DNA of 64,000 nt from Melieria omissa (Eukaryota; Arthropoda; Insecta; Diptera; Ulidiidae), in assembly GCA_963971225.1 (NCBI GenBank), contig OZ020267.1, positions 154,495,920-154,559,919 on the forward strand, given 5' to 3'. Shown piece by piece: positions 22,554-34,600 of the stretch. The notes under the pieces are model-generated. The model ran no database searches and was not told where the DNA came from. It was given only the letters and a program-made list of their open reading frames with translations. Each line of letters begins with the position of its first letter. Within the stretch, counting starts at the first letter, position 1. A program made the translations under genes and the position numbers.

Positions 22554-23868
22554 TTTGAGATGCAGTTTGCCAAATCAGACTTTGCCATTGACAATGTCAA
22601 GTTTTAGTTTGTGCTTGATTTTTAGACGATTTTTTAGGCAACACTTTGCCGGTTTGCCAAAGAGGCAACTACTGAACAAGTGGGTGAACAGTTTGCTGTT
22701 GTCGTTAGTCAATACGGTATCTTTCTATTGAAGTTTTTCCTTCTCCTCCGGTGTGCTTACCTCATGATGCTTCGGAACTTTGCTCAATAAATTTCTCTCG
22801 AGTCTGCTTGCAAGGCCGCGCCATAAATCCTCTTGGTATTAAATTTGCACACATTTCCTTGAATGTGTTTGTGCATTTTCTGCTGGTGAACTTCGTTGTA
22901 ATGAGTTTGCTGCTTTAAGGCGCTCCTAGTTTCGAGAAACTACCCTGTAGGAATGGTAGTCTCGGACTGGTCTATGTGTAGTTTTTCAACTGGTCGCTTG
23001 ACAGTCACATATGACCTCAGAACCGACTCGTTTCCTTGGAGCAAACTCATCCTTTTAATATGGCGGTGTCCTAGGCGACGGTCAATTGTCCCCTTCTGCA
23101 CCCATTTGCAACTAATCCAAGGTTAGTCCGAAGCAACCAGTTTTCAAACCAGTTGCAAAGCGACTAGTTTGCAAACTAGTTTTTTTTCTGGATTCGTTTT
23201 CTAACCACTCGATTTTTATGGGGAATATTAAACAATGCATTTTTTAAATAATTATTTTATGTTAAAAATATTTAAAAATAAAAACAAAAAATCATCGCGA
23301 ATAAAAAACCGGAACTGTTTGGGGAACTTCGCCTGCAATTAATAAATAAATTAATAAATAATTGTGTTGAATAATTTCATAAATAAATAAATAAATGTAT
23401 TAATACAAACCTTTAAGCTGTCGCTGCAATTCGTTGCTTTGCGCAACCACGCAAAATTCTAACTGAAATCATTCAAGACAAAACTTGCAAATCGAGCAAA
23501 CTTCGTGTCATAGAAACAGAAAGTTCGAAAAATGCAAACATTTCTACGTTGTTGTTGTAGCAAAACAATCCCAAGATCAGCCTTAACAAGTATATTTTTG
23601 CTTCTCTTCTTCTTCTGAATTTTGGGAACCAGTTGTCTCAGGTCCGACAGGGTAGTTGCGAGTTGGTAGTTGTGGCTCTATTTAAAGCGAAATAATATCA
23701 AATATTTTAATAAGTTTGCACGATTCTTGCAGAATAGTGCTTTACATTAGTGCAGAAAATATTTTCGAAACTTATTTTTAAAATTATTATTTTTGTTTTT
23801 ATTTTTTAAAAGCATCGCTTTGTCAGTTGTAGAGCGCCACGCATTCTTGGAGACTAACAAGCAACTAG

Positions 23869-23995
23869 CCGAAAAATATTTCGGGGGTTTCAAAAAGTAA
23901 TTATTTCATATTTTTAAAATGCCTTTTAATTTGTATGTAGTTTTAAAATCGATCCTAATATTTCTGGGGGTTCAACCCCCCTGAATCCGCCACTG
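23869..23995 (+). mobile_element. hAT-type MITE, copy A (left end lost)
   Basis: The 127-bp segment matches the element at 34547-34700 along its length (AATATTTCGGGGG..., TTCAAAAAGTAATT, AAAATGCCTTTT, CGATCCTAATATTTC). It ends with the same terminal inverted repeat, CCCCTGAATCCGCCACTG. The left terminus, CAGGGGCGGATTCAG in the other copy, is missing. The flanks carry an imperfect repeat (CAACTAG on the left, CTAACTAG on the right), which may be a decayed 8-bp target duplication. Confidence 0.7.
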
Positions 23996-24180
23996 CTAAC
24001 TAGCATCAAATTGCATTGTTTCGGCGCACACACCAGATGCTTTGAGGCCAAGTGCCCTGCATCCCATTTGCTTACACTCTGCAAGCATGCGTCGTCCTTG
24101 GATCGAGTCGACTGCACACCGTTCTCAAGTTTTTTGTTCAATTTTCACACTTTACCGTTGCACATCTCGGCACTTCGTTG

Positions 24181-24216
24181 CAAAGTGTTAGCAGAAAAAT
24201 TGCCACTAACACTTTG
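24181..24216. other. Perfect 11-bp inverted repeat (hairpin)
   Basis: CAAAGTGTTAG and CTAACACTTTG are separated by 14 nt in intergenic DNA. It could fold as a hairpin in RNA or DNA, but is shorter than a typical miRNA precursor. Function unknown. Confidence 0.45.
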
Positions 24217-25637
24217 GCGCGTTGCTTTGATTTAATGCGGCAACGTTATGCTCCGCCACTGCTCCGGCGAGTCGTTGGCGAGTCTGCGCGGACGTACAAA
24301 AAGTGATAAATGATTTTTAACGAGGTGTCTGGGTTGCACGCACCCAACGGACGCCGAGGCGTGTGCGAGCATTTTCGCAATTCTGCCACCGATAGAACAA
24401 TGCACCGAATAAATGGTGCTGGAGTCAACCAGATGTGGGGTGGAAGGGGGCAGGAATGGTAAATGGCGGTAACGTGTGTGTGTTTGAATAATTTGTGGTC
24501 GAAGGAACATTGAGAAAATCCTGTAACCTTGTAAATGCTTAATTAACGTTGGCAGGCCTACTTTCCGTACTATTTGGTTATGCCTTAAAATTAGTTAGCA
24601 GCTAAAATTCATACTGCGGTCATATTCGCGTAGGGTGTCGAAATTGCCATTTATTAAATTTCAGCAGCACACAATGAGATAATTCCTCTTCAGCTGGCTG
24701 CAAAGTGATTTACACTCTGCACATATGGTTGGTACATAGATGCTTCTCAGAGTGCGGGCTTATTGAAAGCAACTGTTGTTTCAAAATAAAAGCAAGCAGA
24801 GTATTTTGTTTGTATGCACCAGTTCAGAGTTGGGGAGTTTAGTTGTGCACATACAATTTTCTGTGGCCACGTGAAGCTTAAAAAATTAGTTAGGTTCATA
24901 TCACGTCACAAAAACATAGTTTGAAGACGTTCAGTTTGTGTAGCTGGGCAGCTAATTTTTTATCAGTGTGGCACTTAAGGATTTATTGCCACAAATTACA
25001 GTGACATGCACAGGGTATGAATTGAATTAAGTGGCCCCACTAAAAATAGTCTACAGTGGTGGCTAACTGTTCGGACGCATGTGCTCAGTAACGTTCAGAA
25101 ATGTTTAAAAAGTGCGTATTTTTGAAAATTCGACTATTAATGTTTCACGAACCAATTAAAATGCGATCAATTGCAATCAGCGTTAGCACAGTGCGAGCAA
25201 GTTGTGACAAAACAATGTGAAACGTAGATGGGACACTTGCGTCAGAAGATCACAACAGTCCGAGAGCCCGAAAGCTCGTCTGTAATGTGAATGACAACTC
25301 GGCCGGACAGCTCGTCGAGTAAGGCGCTGCCGTCATTGTTATTGCTTTGAGCGGAGATGGCGATAACCCCGTTGCGGTACCGGTTACACGTACGCAAATG
25401 CCAGCAACAGCAACAACGAAAGCGACATTTTTAACTCATTGATAAGACGCAACGCAAAATCGTTGCAAAAACAATAACATCGCGCGGAGAGACAACACAA
25501 CGTGTGCGTTTCGAAGATGTTGGTGATATTTGTGAAAAGGCAACAACAACATGGCATAATAATCGCAGACAACTCATATTGCAGGCAAAGTAAATGTTTT
25601 CAAAACCGAAATACGACAAAGTGAAGTGAAACTAAAC

Positions 25638-25638
25638 G

Positions 25639-25670
<32 letters not shown>

Positions 25671-25974
25671 CCACTCATCTATATAGAAATGGGAGGCGAA
25701 CCCATACAAAATAATAATATTAGGCGTAATAATAATATTGCAACAAAAACAACACTCAGCCATAATAAATTGAACAGCGAAATAGTGTAGAAACGGAATC
25801 GAATTGAAACTGAAAACACAAACACAAAAACAAAAACAATAACAAACGCACGGTAAATAAATGCAGACGTTAAAAACATTGGCCCTGCACGCGGTGCGGT
25901 GCCGCTCGGCATGGCGCTGCCTGTACGCCAGTGTGTGTGTATGTTTGTGAGTGCGTGTGTGTGTGTGTGTGTGT
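25638..25974. repeat. Two dinucleotide microsatellites, (CA)n and (GT)n
   Basis: An uninterrupted CA run (about 25638-25663) and a GT run (about 25949-25974), in opposite sense about 300 bp apart. Typical fly microsatellites; their inverted arrangement could fold but is probably chance. Confidence 0.8.
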
Positions 25975-28678
25975 GCGGATGGGGCTGGCAGGAATCGAAT
26001 CAATCGTCGTGGTGCTGGGCTAGTCAGTCGTGTTGTTGCTGTCGTCGTCGTTGCTGTCGCACTTGCCCCGACTTCAGTCCGACTTTAGTCTTGAGAATCG
26101 ACGCGAGCCGTGGATGTCGGCTGCAGCACTCGCACCTTCCGAACACCGAATACCGTTCCACCGGCCGCCGCACATCGCACCGCATTTGCACCGCATCGCA
26201 CCGCGCCCGCAACTCGAATTCACGTTCAGCCAGCAGTGACTGCGTGTCTGTCGGCCGGACTGACAGCCACTGTAGGCGTCACCCCCGCACGGCAATCGCT
26301 GTCGGCCGCCCAATTGTGCTGTGCTTAATTTAATTAGTGTAATTAAAGTGAAACTATTGCAAAAACCCCGTTCGGCTGCACTCCTCGAATCATTCTTTTG
26401 CACGTAAGCGAAATCGCGCAGAGAAACGAAGAGCCGAGTTGTGAAAAATTGTGAACATTGCACAAAACGTCAGACTCGCTCCGACTGTCGTCGTCCGCCC
26501 ATTGTTGCGTCTGGAGCATTGCGCGTTGTGTGTTGTGGTTGTTGTTGTTGTTTTTGGTGTATTGTTGGTGGTGGCTGAGTACAGTGGTGGCGCACGATTG
26601 TGAAAGGACGAAAAATGAGTTGGGCTTGCACTCAGCTTGTTAGGGATTTAGAAGAAGGCACACAGAGCTGCATTGATGCACTCCGGCGGAGTGGATTTCC
26701 GGGGGTTGAAATGACATACACTTGAAATATTTCCAGTGTTGCTGGCGAGAAAAATTTGTCCGGTTTGAAGTAATGCTACTACTTGAGGCACCGACACGAT
26801 GAGTTTACTGACTTTTTAGAGGTTAGTGTCTGTGCGGGCTTCAGTGCCGATCTAACAGTGGGCCAATGCTGCCATGTCTCATAGTGCAGGTCAAGTTCTG
26901 GCTACCGGGTACAAATTAAAAAAAACGTAGCTTTCGAAAATTGTAAAACGCCATTAATAAGATTGGAGCAAGTTGAAGCACCGAGATAGCAATGAATGAA
27001 AGAGTGGAGCAGATAGCAAGCAAATTGTTGTTTTTGTTTTTTGTATAACGCTGACGCGAACGACAATGGGATGTCCACCATTATGATTGTTGTTACTATT
27101 GTTGTCAAAGTGGGCCTAAAGTTGAAGTTGTAGAGTGTGATGTTGACAACTACGACTCGTTGAGTGGAGACCAGCAAGAACAATAACAAAGAAGTTGAAG
27201 GAATGTGTAGGATGTTGATGAAAGAAAAACAAAGAGAAATGGTCAGAATGAAAGAAGAAAAATAACAGAAAAGTAACAAGTGTAGAGAAATGTTAGAAGG
27301 TATGAGGTAGACAAAAAGAGTAAAAAGAGGACGAATATGGCGTGACAATGCAACAGGAGAGAAACTTATAAGATAGGGGAATAGAAAAGAAGAAAGTAGG
27401 AAGAGCAAGGACAAAACAATGAAAGGGGAAAAACGGTCCTCAGCTAAGCACAAGTAAACTTGTACTCAAGTCAGTGGTTTTACTTCATCAAGCAAAGACT
27501 TGACAGCACGTTTTGGGACGACCATGAGGTGGCATGATTTTGTGAAACGTTACCACTGTGCGCGGCCAGCAACCCCCATTCGACTGTGCCAGTACTTAGC
27601 GAGTGAACTCAGAGAGCCGCCGTGAGACTTGCCACAAATAAGAATAAAAATGATGTTATGGAGTGCGAGCAGAAACACGTGGTGTCTGGAACGGCGGACT
27701 CGTTTTTGCACTTGTGTTGTTGTTGCCTCCATGGCATGACATTGGCGAAAAATCCAGATACAAATCGGAAATGCCGGTTAGTGCGAAAAATGCTCTCCGT
27801 CGTCGGTGGGTTAAAAATAAACACGCGAATCTCCGACCAACACACGCACGTGGAGATAACGGTGGTGCCGAGATAAGCAAGTGTGTAGCCGTGGACTATG
27901 CGACGGCAATAACGTGGCCGAAAGCAATGCTGAGGCTCGAGTAGCGAAAATAAGCTTCAAACACCTTATTACGACTGCTTTAACGCAATTAAAGTATTTA
28001 AGTACTGCAAGTGTCTTATTTGCCGCAGACTTGAGTGTGTTGCGCCCACCGTCCACGCCGCTCGAGCCGTCCACCACTTTATGCCGCTGCCATTTGACGC
28101 ATTATGCTGCCAGTGTGTGCCACTGACATGTTGTCAAATTAAATTTTCACATTGCAACAACAACAACAGCAACACTATTGAATGCAATTACCCAGAATGC
28201 GCCCTTTTTGAAAAACAAGCAGCGAAGGGAGAAAAATCTGTTCACTTCGTGAAAAAATAAATAACTCCACAATAGCAACAACAGTTAATTAGTTGGCGAC
28301 TGTTAAAATTATTGACAAGTAAACTCGGAAAAGTTGCATACTTCAAGCGGAGTGAAATACGTATTCGAATGGGCGGGGGAGCAAAATGATTCCTCATCGC
28401 ATTTCTGAATTTAATTTAATTTCAGTCTCTTAGGGAGTTGAGCTCCTAAAGTAAAACCCATCGGGACAATAAGTCGGCTGCGAACAGACGCCTGTGACCC
28501 AGGAGTCCTTTGAGAATTCCGTTGCGACGGAGTGGCTGTGTGGGGCGTTCGCGCATGCCGCCGACGTCGTTGGCAACAGTCAACAGTCAACTAGCAACTA
28601 GCGAAACCCTCAACAAGCCGCAAGGCCGACCACGTGCCGTGTCACTGCGTTCCCCTCGACCACTGCGCGCTGTCAATA

Positions 28679-31600
28679 ATGTTGGGCATTAAATATTTAA
28701 CGGAGGCCCATTTGAAGGGCTTCGAGCGCTATAAGGTAAGCGGCGTTTTTCTCTCTTATTTGTTATATTTTGTACGTGATTTTCGTGGTTCGCGGTCGGT
28801 CATTCGATTACCTGCCGAATGAACCAGTTGTGGTGCGTTTGTTGTTGTCTTAGAAATTAGGATCTGTTGAAAAGTGGCCGCGATAATGGGACACGTTAGA
28901 CACTGGGCCGGGCAGGGACATCGCCAGTGCAGAGCTTACAAACTTTGCGGCAGCTGTCTGGATTGCGCCACATCTATTGATGTGTGGGCATTGCGTAAGT
29001 GGCTAAATGCAATAATTACGAAATGCATTTATTTTTGTTATTGAAAAGCGCACTTTTCGTGGGTGACGGGCAATCAATAATGGCGCGAATTTTCGAATAT
29101 CTCAGATGTTTGCTGTACTCGTACATTGCACTGGAAGGTCAAGGCTATTCTTATTTCTATACTTTATTGCTGATGACGTATATAACATACATATGTATAT
29201 ATAGACAGGTGTAAGGGGCGACTTCGCAGTCACCGAAGTAGCACAATGAAAACGCCAAATGAAAATCAAACGAATTAATTAAAACTGAAAGTGCGAGGTG
29301 TAAAAACAGAAAGCAGAACGCAACGACTCGCATTGCAGCGCATAATCACGCCACTTGAGCAGCTGTTGCACCGAAACGGTTGCTGCAACTTGAGCTCGGC
29401 GCCCAACACCGAAGCCTATTCGCTAAAACACTGCACACAACAACAATGAATGAAGTGTGCTTAAATAATCTAATGGTATCAAAAAGTGGAAATAAAAAGC
29501 GACAAGTACGCAACGATTGTGTAGTTACAGCAAAACAAGGGCAACAACAGCAACAACGAAAGCGCGCGCAGTTGATAATTTTCACATCGAAAGCGTCAAC
29601 AACAAAAGCAACAGCAACACAAGTTCGCTGTCGGCTTCAACAGTTTTCAATTGCCGCCGCCACACACTCGAGCTGGGCGAGTGATAACGGCCGGCGTGCT
29701 GTGCGCGCTTTGCTGCTCATCCGTTGATCCCCTGTGCGCTAATCTGCCCACTTGCAAATGTCATTGACCACATGTGGGTCTATGTTGAAAAAATGAAAAA
29801 GTAAAAAGTGCGAGCAGCGCTGCTTTGGCCATTAACTAATTTCAATTTTAATTGAGATCGCGTTTCGCCGTAGTATATTTTTCATCTCTGCTGTTGCTGT
29901 GAAATAAATTAAGTTTTTTAAACATCGCCACTCGTTGCGCGGTGTGCTGTGAGCGCCGTTCAATTGATAAGCATTGTTTTCGATTTTCTATTTATGCTGG
30001 TTGGCACTTGAACGGAGTAATGATTTCATTTCTTCGGAACTATATCAACAAACAAACAAACAAACAGTTTTGTGCTATTGAATCAAGTGTACAAACACGG
30101 ATATGAGCTTATTTGAAAGCAGAGGGGAAAAGTATTGAAAATTAAAATTATACAAAGTCACCGCTTCATGGTGCGCCTAGTCTATTGTTTCATTTGATAA
30201 AATATTCCGACGAAGAAATAATCGCAATAAAAGCAGTTCTTAAAGTTTCGCATTTTCCGCTCGTTAATTTATTAACGATTAAAACAATTAATTCAGTCCT
30301 ACGAAAAACGAGACGAACTCAGAAGTAGCATATTCTGATGGTGCAATCTGTTGCTGGATACATTTGAAAGGCCCATCCTTCACTGACATGATGTCAAAAT
30401 TTTATGACATTTGGTTCATCACAACCCAAGTTTTGGCTCCAAATATGGCAGTCTGTTTATAGCATCGGCCGGAAAACGAGGAAAACGAATATTTAGTTTT
30501 GTTGTAAATTTGGTAAAACTTTTACCGAAATATAAAATTTCATGAAAGAAGTACATGAGTGCTTTAAGCGGTTCCAGTACGGTTGTGAAGACATAAAGGG
30601 CGACGAACATTCAGGTCCTTCCAATACCCTGATTACTCAAAGTAACATCGAAAAAATGTGTGAATTCAGCAACAATGAGCCGAAATCGTCATTGCGATAC
30701 ATGGACATAGAATTGAATATGTCCAAAAATCAATTAAAATCATCGCATTTTGACTGACTATCTACATCTGAGGATTATGTCTCATCGATCCAACCGATGT
30801 TTTGGTCAAAAATTCAATTTTTACCATCAACCACTCGTCCTACTCACTTGACTTGGCTCCGTATGACTTCTACTTTTTTGTTCGGTAAAATGCATTTGTC
30901 AATGAAAGGACAACCTGAAAAACGTTTAGAACGATGTTCCGAGGTTGTTCTCATTAAAATGAATGAATTTTGCAAAAAAAAAGATTTTTGTTTTTTGTTT
31001 TAGCTGTCTCGAATTCCGTTGGACAGACCTGTATATCGATTGGTACTGGAAAATGTATATTGTTTCTGTCAATGTTGTAATGTCGAAAAATTGCATGGAA
31101 AACGAATTTGTTTGTAAATGGAAATTTCCGCGGGAAAATGTGACTGCAATCAAAACTAACGGCTTTCATTTTAAATTCAATTTGAAAAGTGGCTGCCATT
31201 CCGAGCCAATAATCAGCGAACAATGTGCCAGCTAAAGAAAGGTTTGTCAGCAATTATCAGAAATCAATAAGTTGTGCAATTTCCGCAGGCCGAACAATCG
31301 ACCGACCGATTGGCCGACTGACCGACCAGCACAACATGGTTGGGAATTGGCTGCTCCCGCACACATTTTAAATTCCTCGACACACAGCTGCTTTCGCGGC
31401 GCTTTATGCGGTGGCCGTTCCTGTTTTGAATGCTGAAAAGCCACAAAAAATGGAATTTTAAAAAACACAGCATCAATTATTTTACAACAAAATTTCAGTG
31501 GATTTTCTCGGACTCGTGTTTCACATTTGCAATAAACGCCCCAAAACTGTGTGCGCGCTCCACATTTGTGGACAGCGGGAAGCGAAGCCTAATGCAGTGT

Positions 31601-34600
31601 CGGCATTGTGTCAGTTTAAATAAATCAGCGACTGTTTGCCGTTGACTGTTGGCGAGATAGCCAATAGTATTTAATTGCGTAATTAAACGCTGTTGTTGTA
31701 ATAGTAAAATATAACCACAGCTGCAACTGCGATTCCCATGTCGATTTATTCACTTATTAGGCGCACGAAAATAGTTAATGTCGACTGGAAGAAAAGTGCG
31801 AAACGGGGGTGGGCAGTGTGAGCAGACGACGAGACAATACAGCTGACATAAAAAATGTTTGATAAGACTCCAGCAAGCGTTCTATTATATTTCTAGGCTG
31901 TGAATGTGTCCACGGTTTTGGTTTTTAGTGGCTTTCTGCTCAACTATTGGGAATATTCGATACATTTTTTGGAAACCGGAGAGTTATAGTTCAGGTCTCC
32001 AGCGTTTTTAATTTAGGAGATATACGCATTTGAACGATTTGAAACGGCCCTACTCTTTGAGAGATATTCTGCAACAAAATCTTTGTCACTTTTGAAAAAA
32101 TTTCTTAGATATTTCCTTCTTAATTGTTGCATGAAATAAGGAACAGTAAGAAAATTAGTACTATTCATAATGAAATGCTTAAAACTATCCAAATGCGATA
32201 CAAGAGCAACTCGGCAGTTCCAGCAATGTCTTGGGCTCTTAGGCTATGTTGTCCAAACTAATTACTTCCTTTGTAGAAATTCGCTTCTCATTACAAGCTC
32301 ATGCCGATCCATCTCGTAATAAGTAATAAGCATTGTATGAGAACACAGCAAATTTTAATGAGACCGAGTTAGCATTTTTTTGGATGACTGCCAAAAATGT
32401 GGCGGAAAATTGTTAGCCAAGTACTAAAATATTTGTTGTAAATCATGGCGGGCGGTGCATGGAGAATTGCAAAGAATGAGTGAATATTTTATTGCATTGT
32501 TGTGGTGCATTTATTATTTCGGCTTCGCCATTTATCAGAGCAACTCATGTTTGCCGTTGCCTAATTGTGCCTCAAATTATTTACCTTTGCAGTACAACAG
32601 CATCGACACCAGCTATCTCAGCGTCTATGTGATGCACCCATTCTGGAATTGGTGTGTTCAGGTGAGTTGAAGCCAATTTCAATATTCCGCTGCCCGCAAC
32701 ATTCCGAGCCCAACTCCTGTTTTTTCGTGTTGCAGTTCCTGCCCAAATGGCTGGCGCCGAATCTCATCACATTCACCGGCTTCCTGCTGACCGTGGCCAA
32801 TTTCATTTTAATTGCATATTACGACTGGGACTTTACGGCGGCGAATAACTACGAGAATAGAGTGCCCGGCTGGGTCTGGTCGGTGGCGGCCATTAATATT
32901 TTGCTCTACTACAATTTGGGTGAGTTGCGAGCAGTTGTGCAGTCGAGCCGGCACGTGTGGGCGCTGCGCGTCGAAAAGCGTCGCAAATTAAACTTTCTCA
33001 TATTTTCATGCTGTTGCGCAAAACTTTTTGCCATCTGCCGCACACCAACAACAACTACCTAACGCCACACGAACGCCGACACCAGATGGCATGGACGGCA
33101 AGCAGGCGCGCCGCACCGGCACCAGCGGCCCCCTTGGCGAGCTCTTCGACCACGGCCTGGACTCGTACTCGGCGGTGCTGATACCCATCTACATGTTCTC
33201 GCTGTTCGGCACCGACGACCTGCCGCCGATTCGTATGTTTTTTGTGATTTGGAACGTGTTCCTCAATTTCTACTTGACTCATGTGGAAAAGTACAACACC
33301 GGCGTGATGTTCCTGCCCTGGGGCTACGACTTCACCATGTGGGTAAGTGCGATGATGCTCTGTGCTGTGGGACTTTCCGGTTGCACTTTGCCAGTGGCGG
33401 AAATGTAATTGTGGCGCTCAAAAATGCAATGAAATACCGTTAGAGATTTCATTGTCGCGTCGCCGGTGCGGGCCAACGATGATGGAGTTGCACACAGCAG
33501 CGAATGGAATGGAAAATGCTGCAGCGCAAACTGCCGGAAATCGCACAATGATTACATGCATTTTTTAGCTGACTGCGAACGTACCAAAGCCAACAGGACT
33601 TTGCTAACTGCGCTTTAATAAAACCGGCAAATGCGCTGTGCTCGCTGGCTGTGGTTGGCCGTATTGAAATGGAGTCCGTGTGTGTCGGGTGCCGCCAAGC
33701 CATGGCTGACGGGCTGATGGGCGTTGATTGATACATCAGCGCTGCTATACGCGTAACTTTTATAGCTGGCACAGCTTAGTGGCACTTGTCAGTTGGCTGG
33801 AAGTTCTTCTGAGTAACTGAGGAGGCAGTGACAAGCAGATCTGCATTCGGTGATATGTGAATTCGCCGAAGGCATTACTACTCATTACTGTCTCTCAAAA
33901 GGGAATTTAAAAACGTGCTTCAGCGCTTGTTAAGTTCGTATGACGAGCACATTCCGCTCATCGCCTCACATATACATTTGATGATCCTTAATGCAATGAT
34001 GTCTTTAAGTCTTAATATTTCGTCCTTTTGTTTGTTTGTTCGCAGGGCGTCAGCTTCACATTATTCCTGACCACACTGCTGGGTCCGAGCATTTGGCGCG
34101 CCCGCACACTTTTCAATCTGTCCATGGCGAATATTTTCGAAATCACACTGATTGGCTCCGGCATGGTCACCAGTCATCCCATCATACTAAAAAATATTTA
34201 TTTGTAAGTCAAATTTCAGGTGACTCTTCGCCTCTCTCGCCTTGTTGCGACTTTTAAAAATTCCCTCTCTCTTTGTTGATTTCTCCCCACAGATCATACA
34301 AAAACAAAACAGGTAAAATGCGTCCGTTTATGGAAGCCGCGCGGCCGCTCTTCCCCTTTTTGTGGCTGTTCGTCATCACGCTGGTCTGGGTGCTGTACTC
34401 GCGCAACGGCATCGTTAATCTGGAGCCGCGCATATTGTTTGTGCTCTTCGGAACGTTATTCTCAAATATTGCGGTATGTGATGGCGCACGGGTGAGGGGG
34501 AGGAGGAATGGGAAGTGGCTTGCACTGGTCAACACACAGTTTCGACCAGGGGCGGATTCAGACAAAATATTTCGGGGGGAGTTTCAAAAAGTAATTCTTT

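Larger units (their letters stand above)
22427..28678. other. 6.2-kb spacer between LKR/SDH and EPT1
   Basis: No coding exon is supported. It contains the LKR/SDH poly(A) signal, (AATA)n low complexity at about 23340-23395, a hAT-type MITE copy at 23869-23995, a perfect-stem hairpin at 24181-24216, a (CA)n run at 25638-25663, a (GT)n run at about 25949-25974 and a purine-rich tract at about 27190-27430. The last ~200 bases are probably the EPT1 5' UTR. The long minus-strand frame at 26902-27453 is an artefact of the purine-rich tract. Confidence 0.5.

Noticed and set aside
26902..27453. 183-codon minus-strand frame rich in Leu, Phe and Ser resembling a membrane protein
   Set aside because: It is the complement of a purine-rich non-coding tract, which automatically yields hydrophobic codons. 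No start context, splice pattern or family motif supports it.
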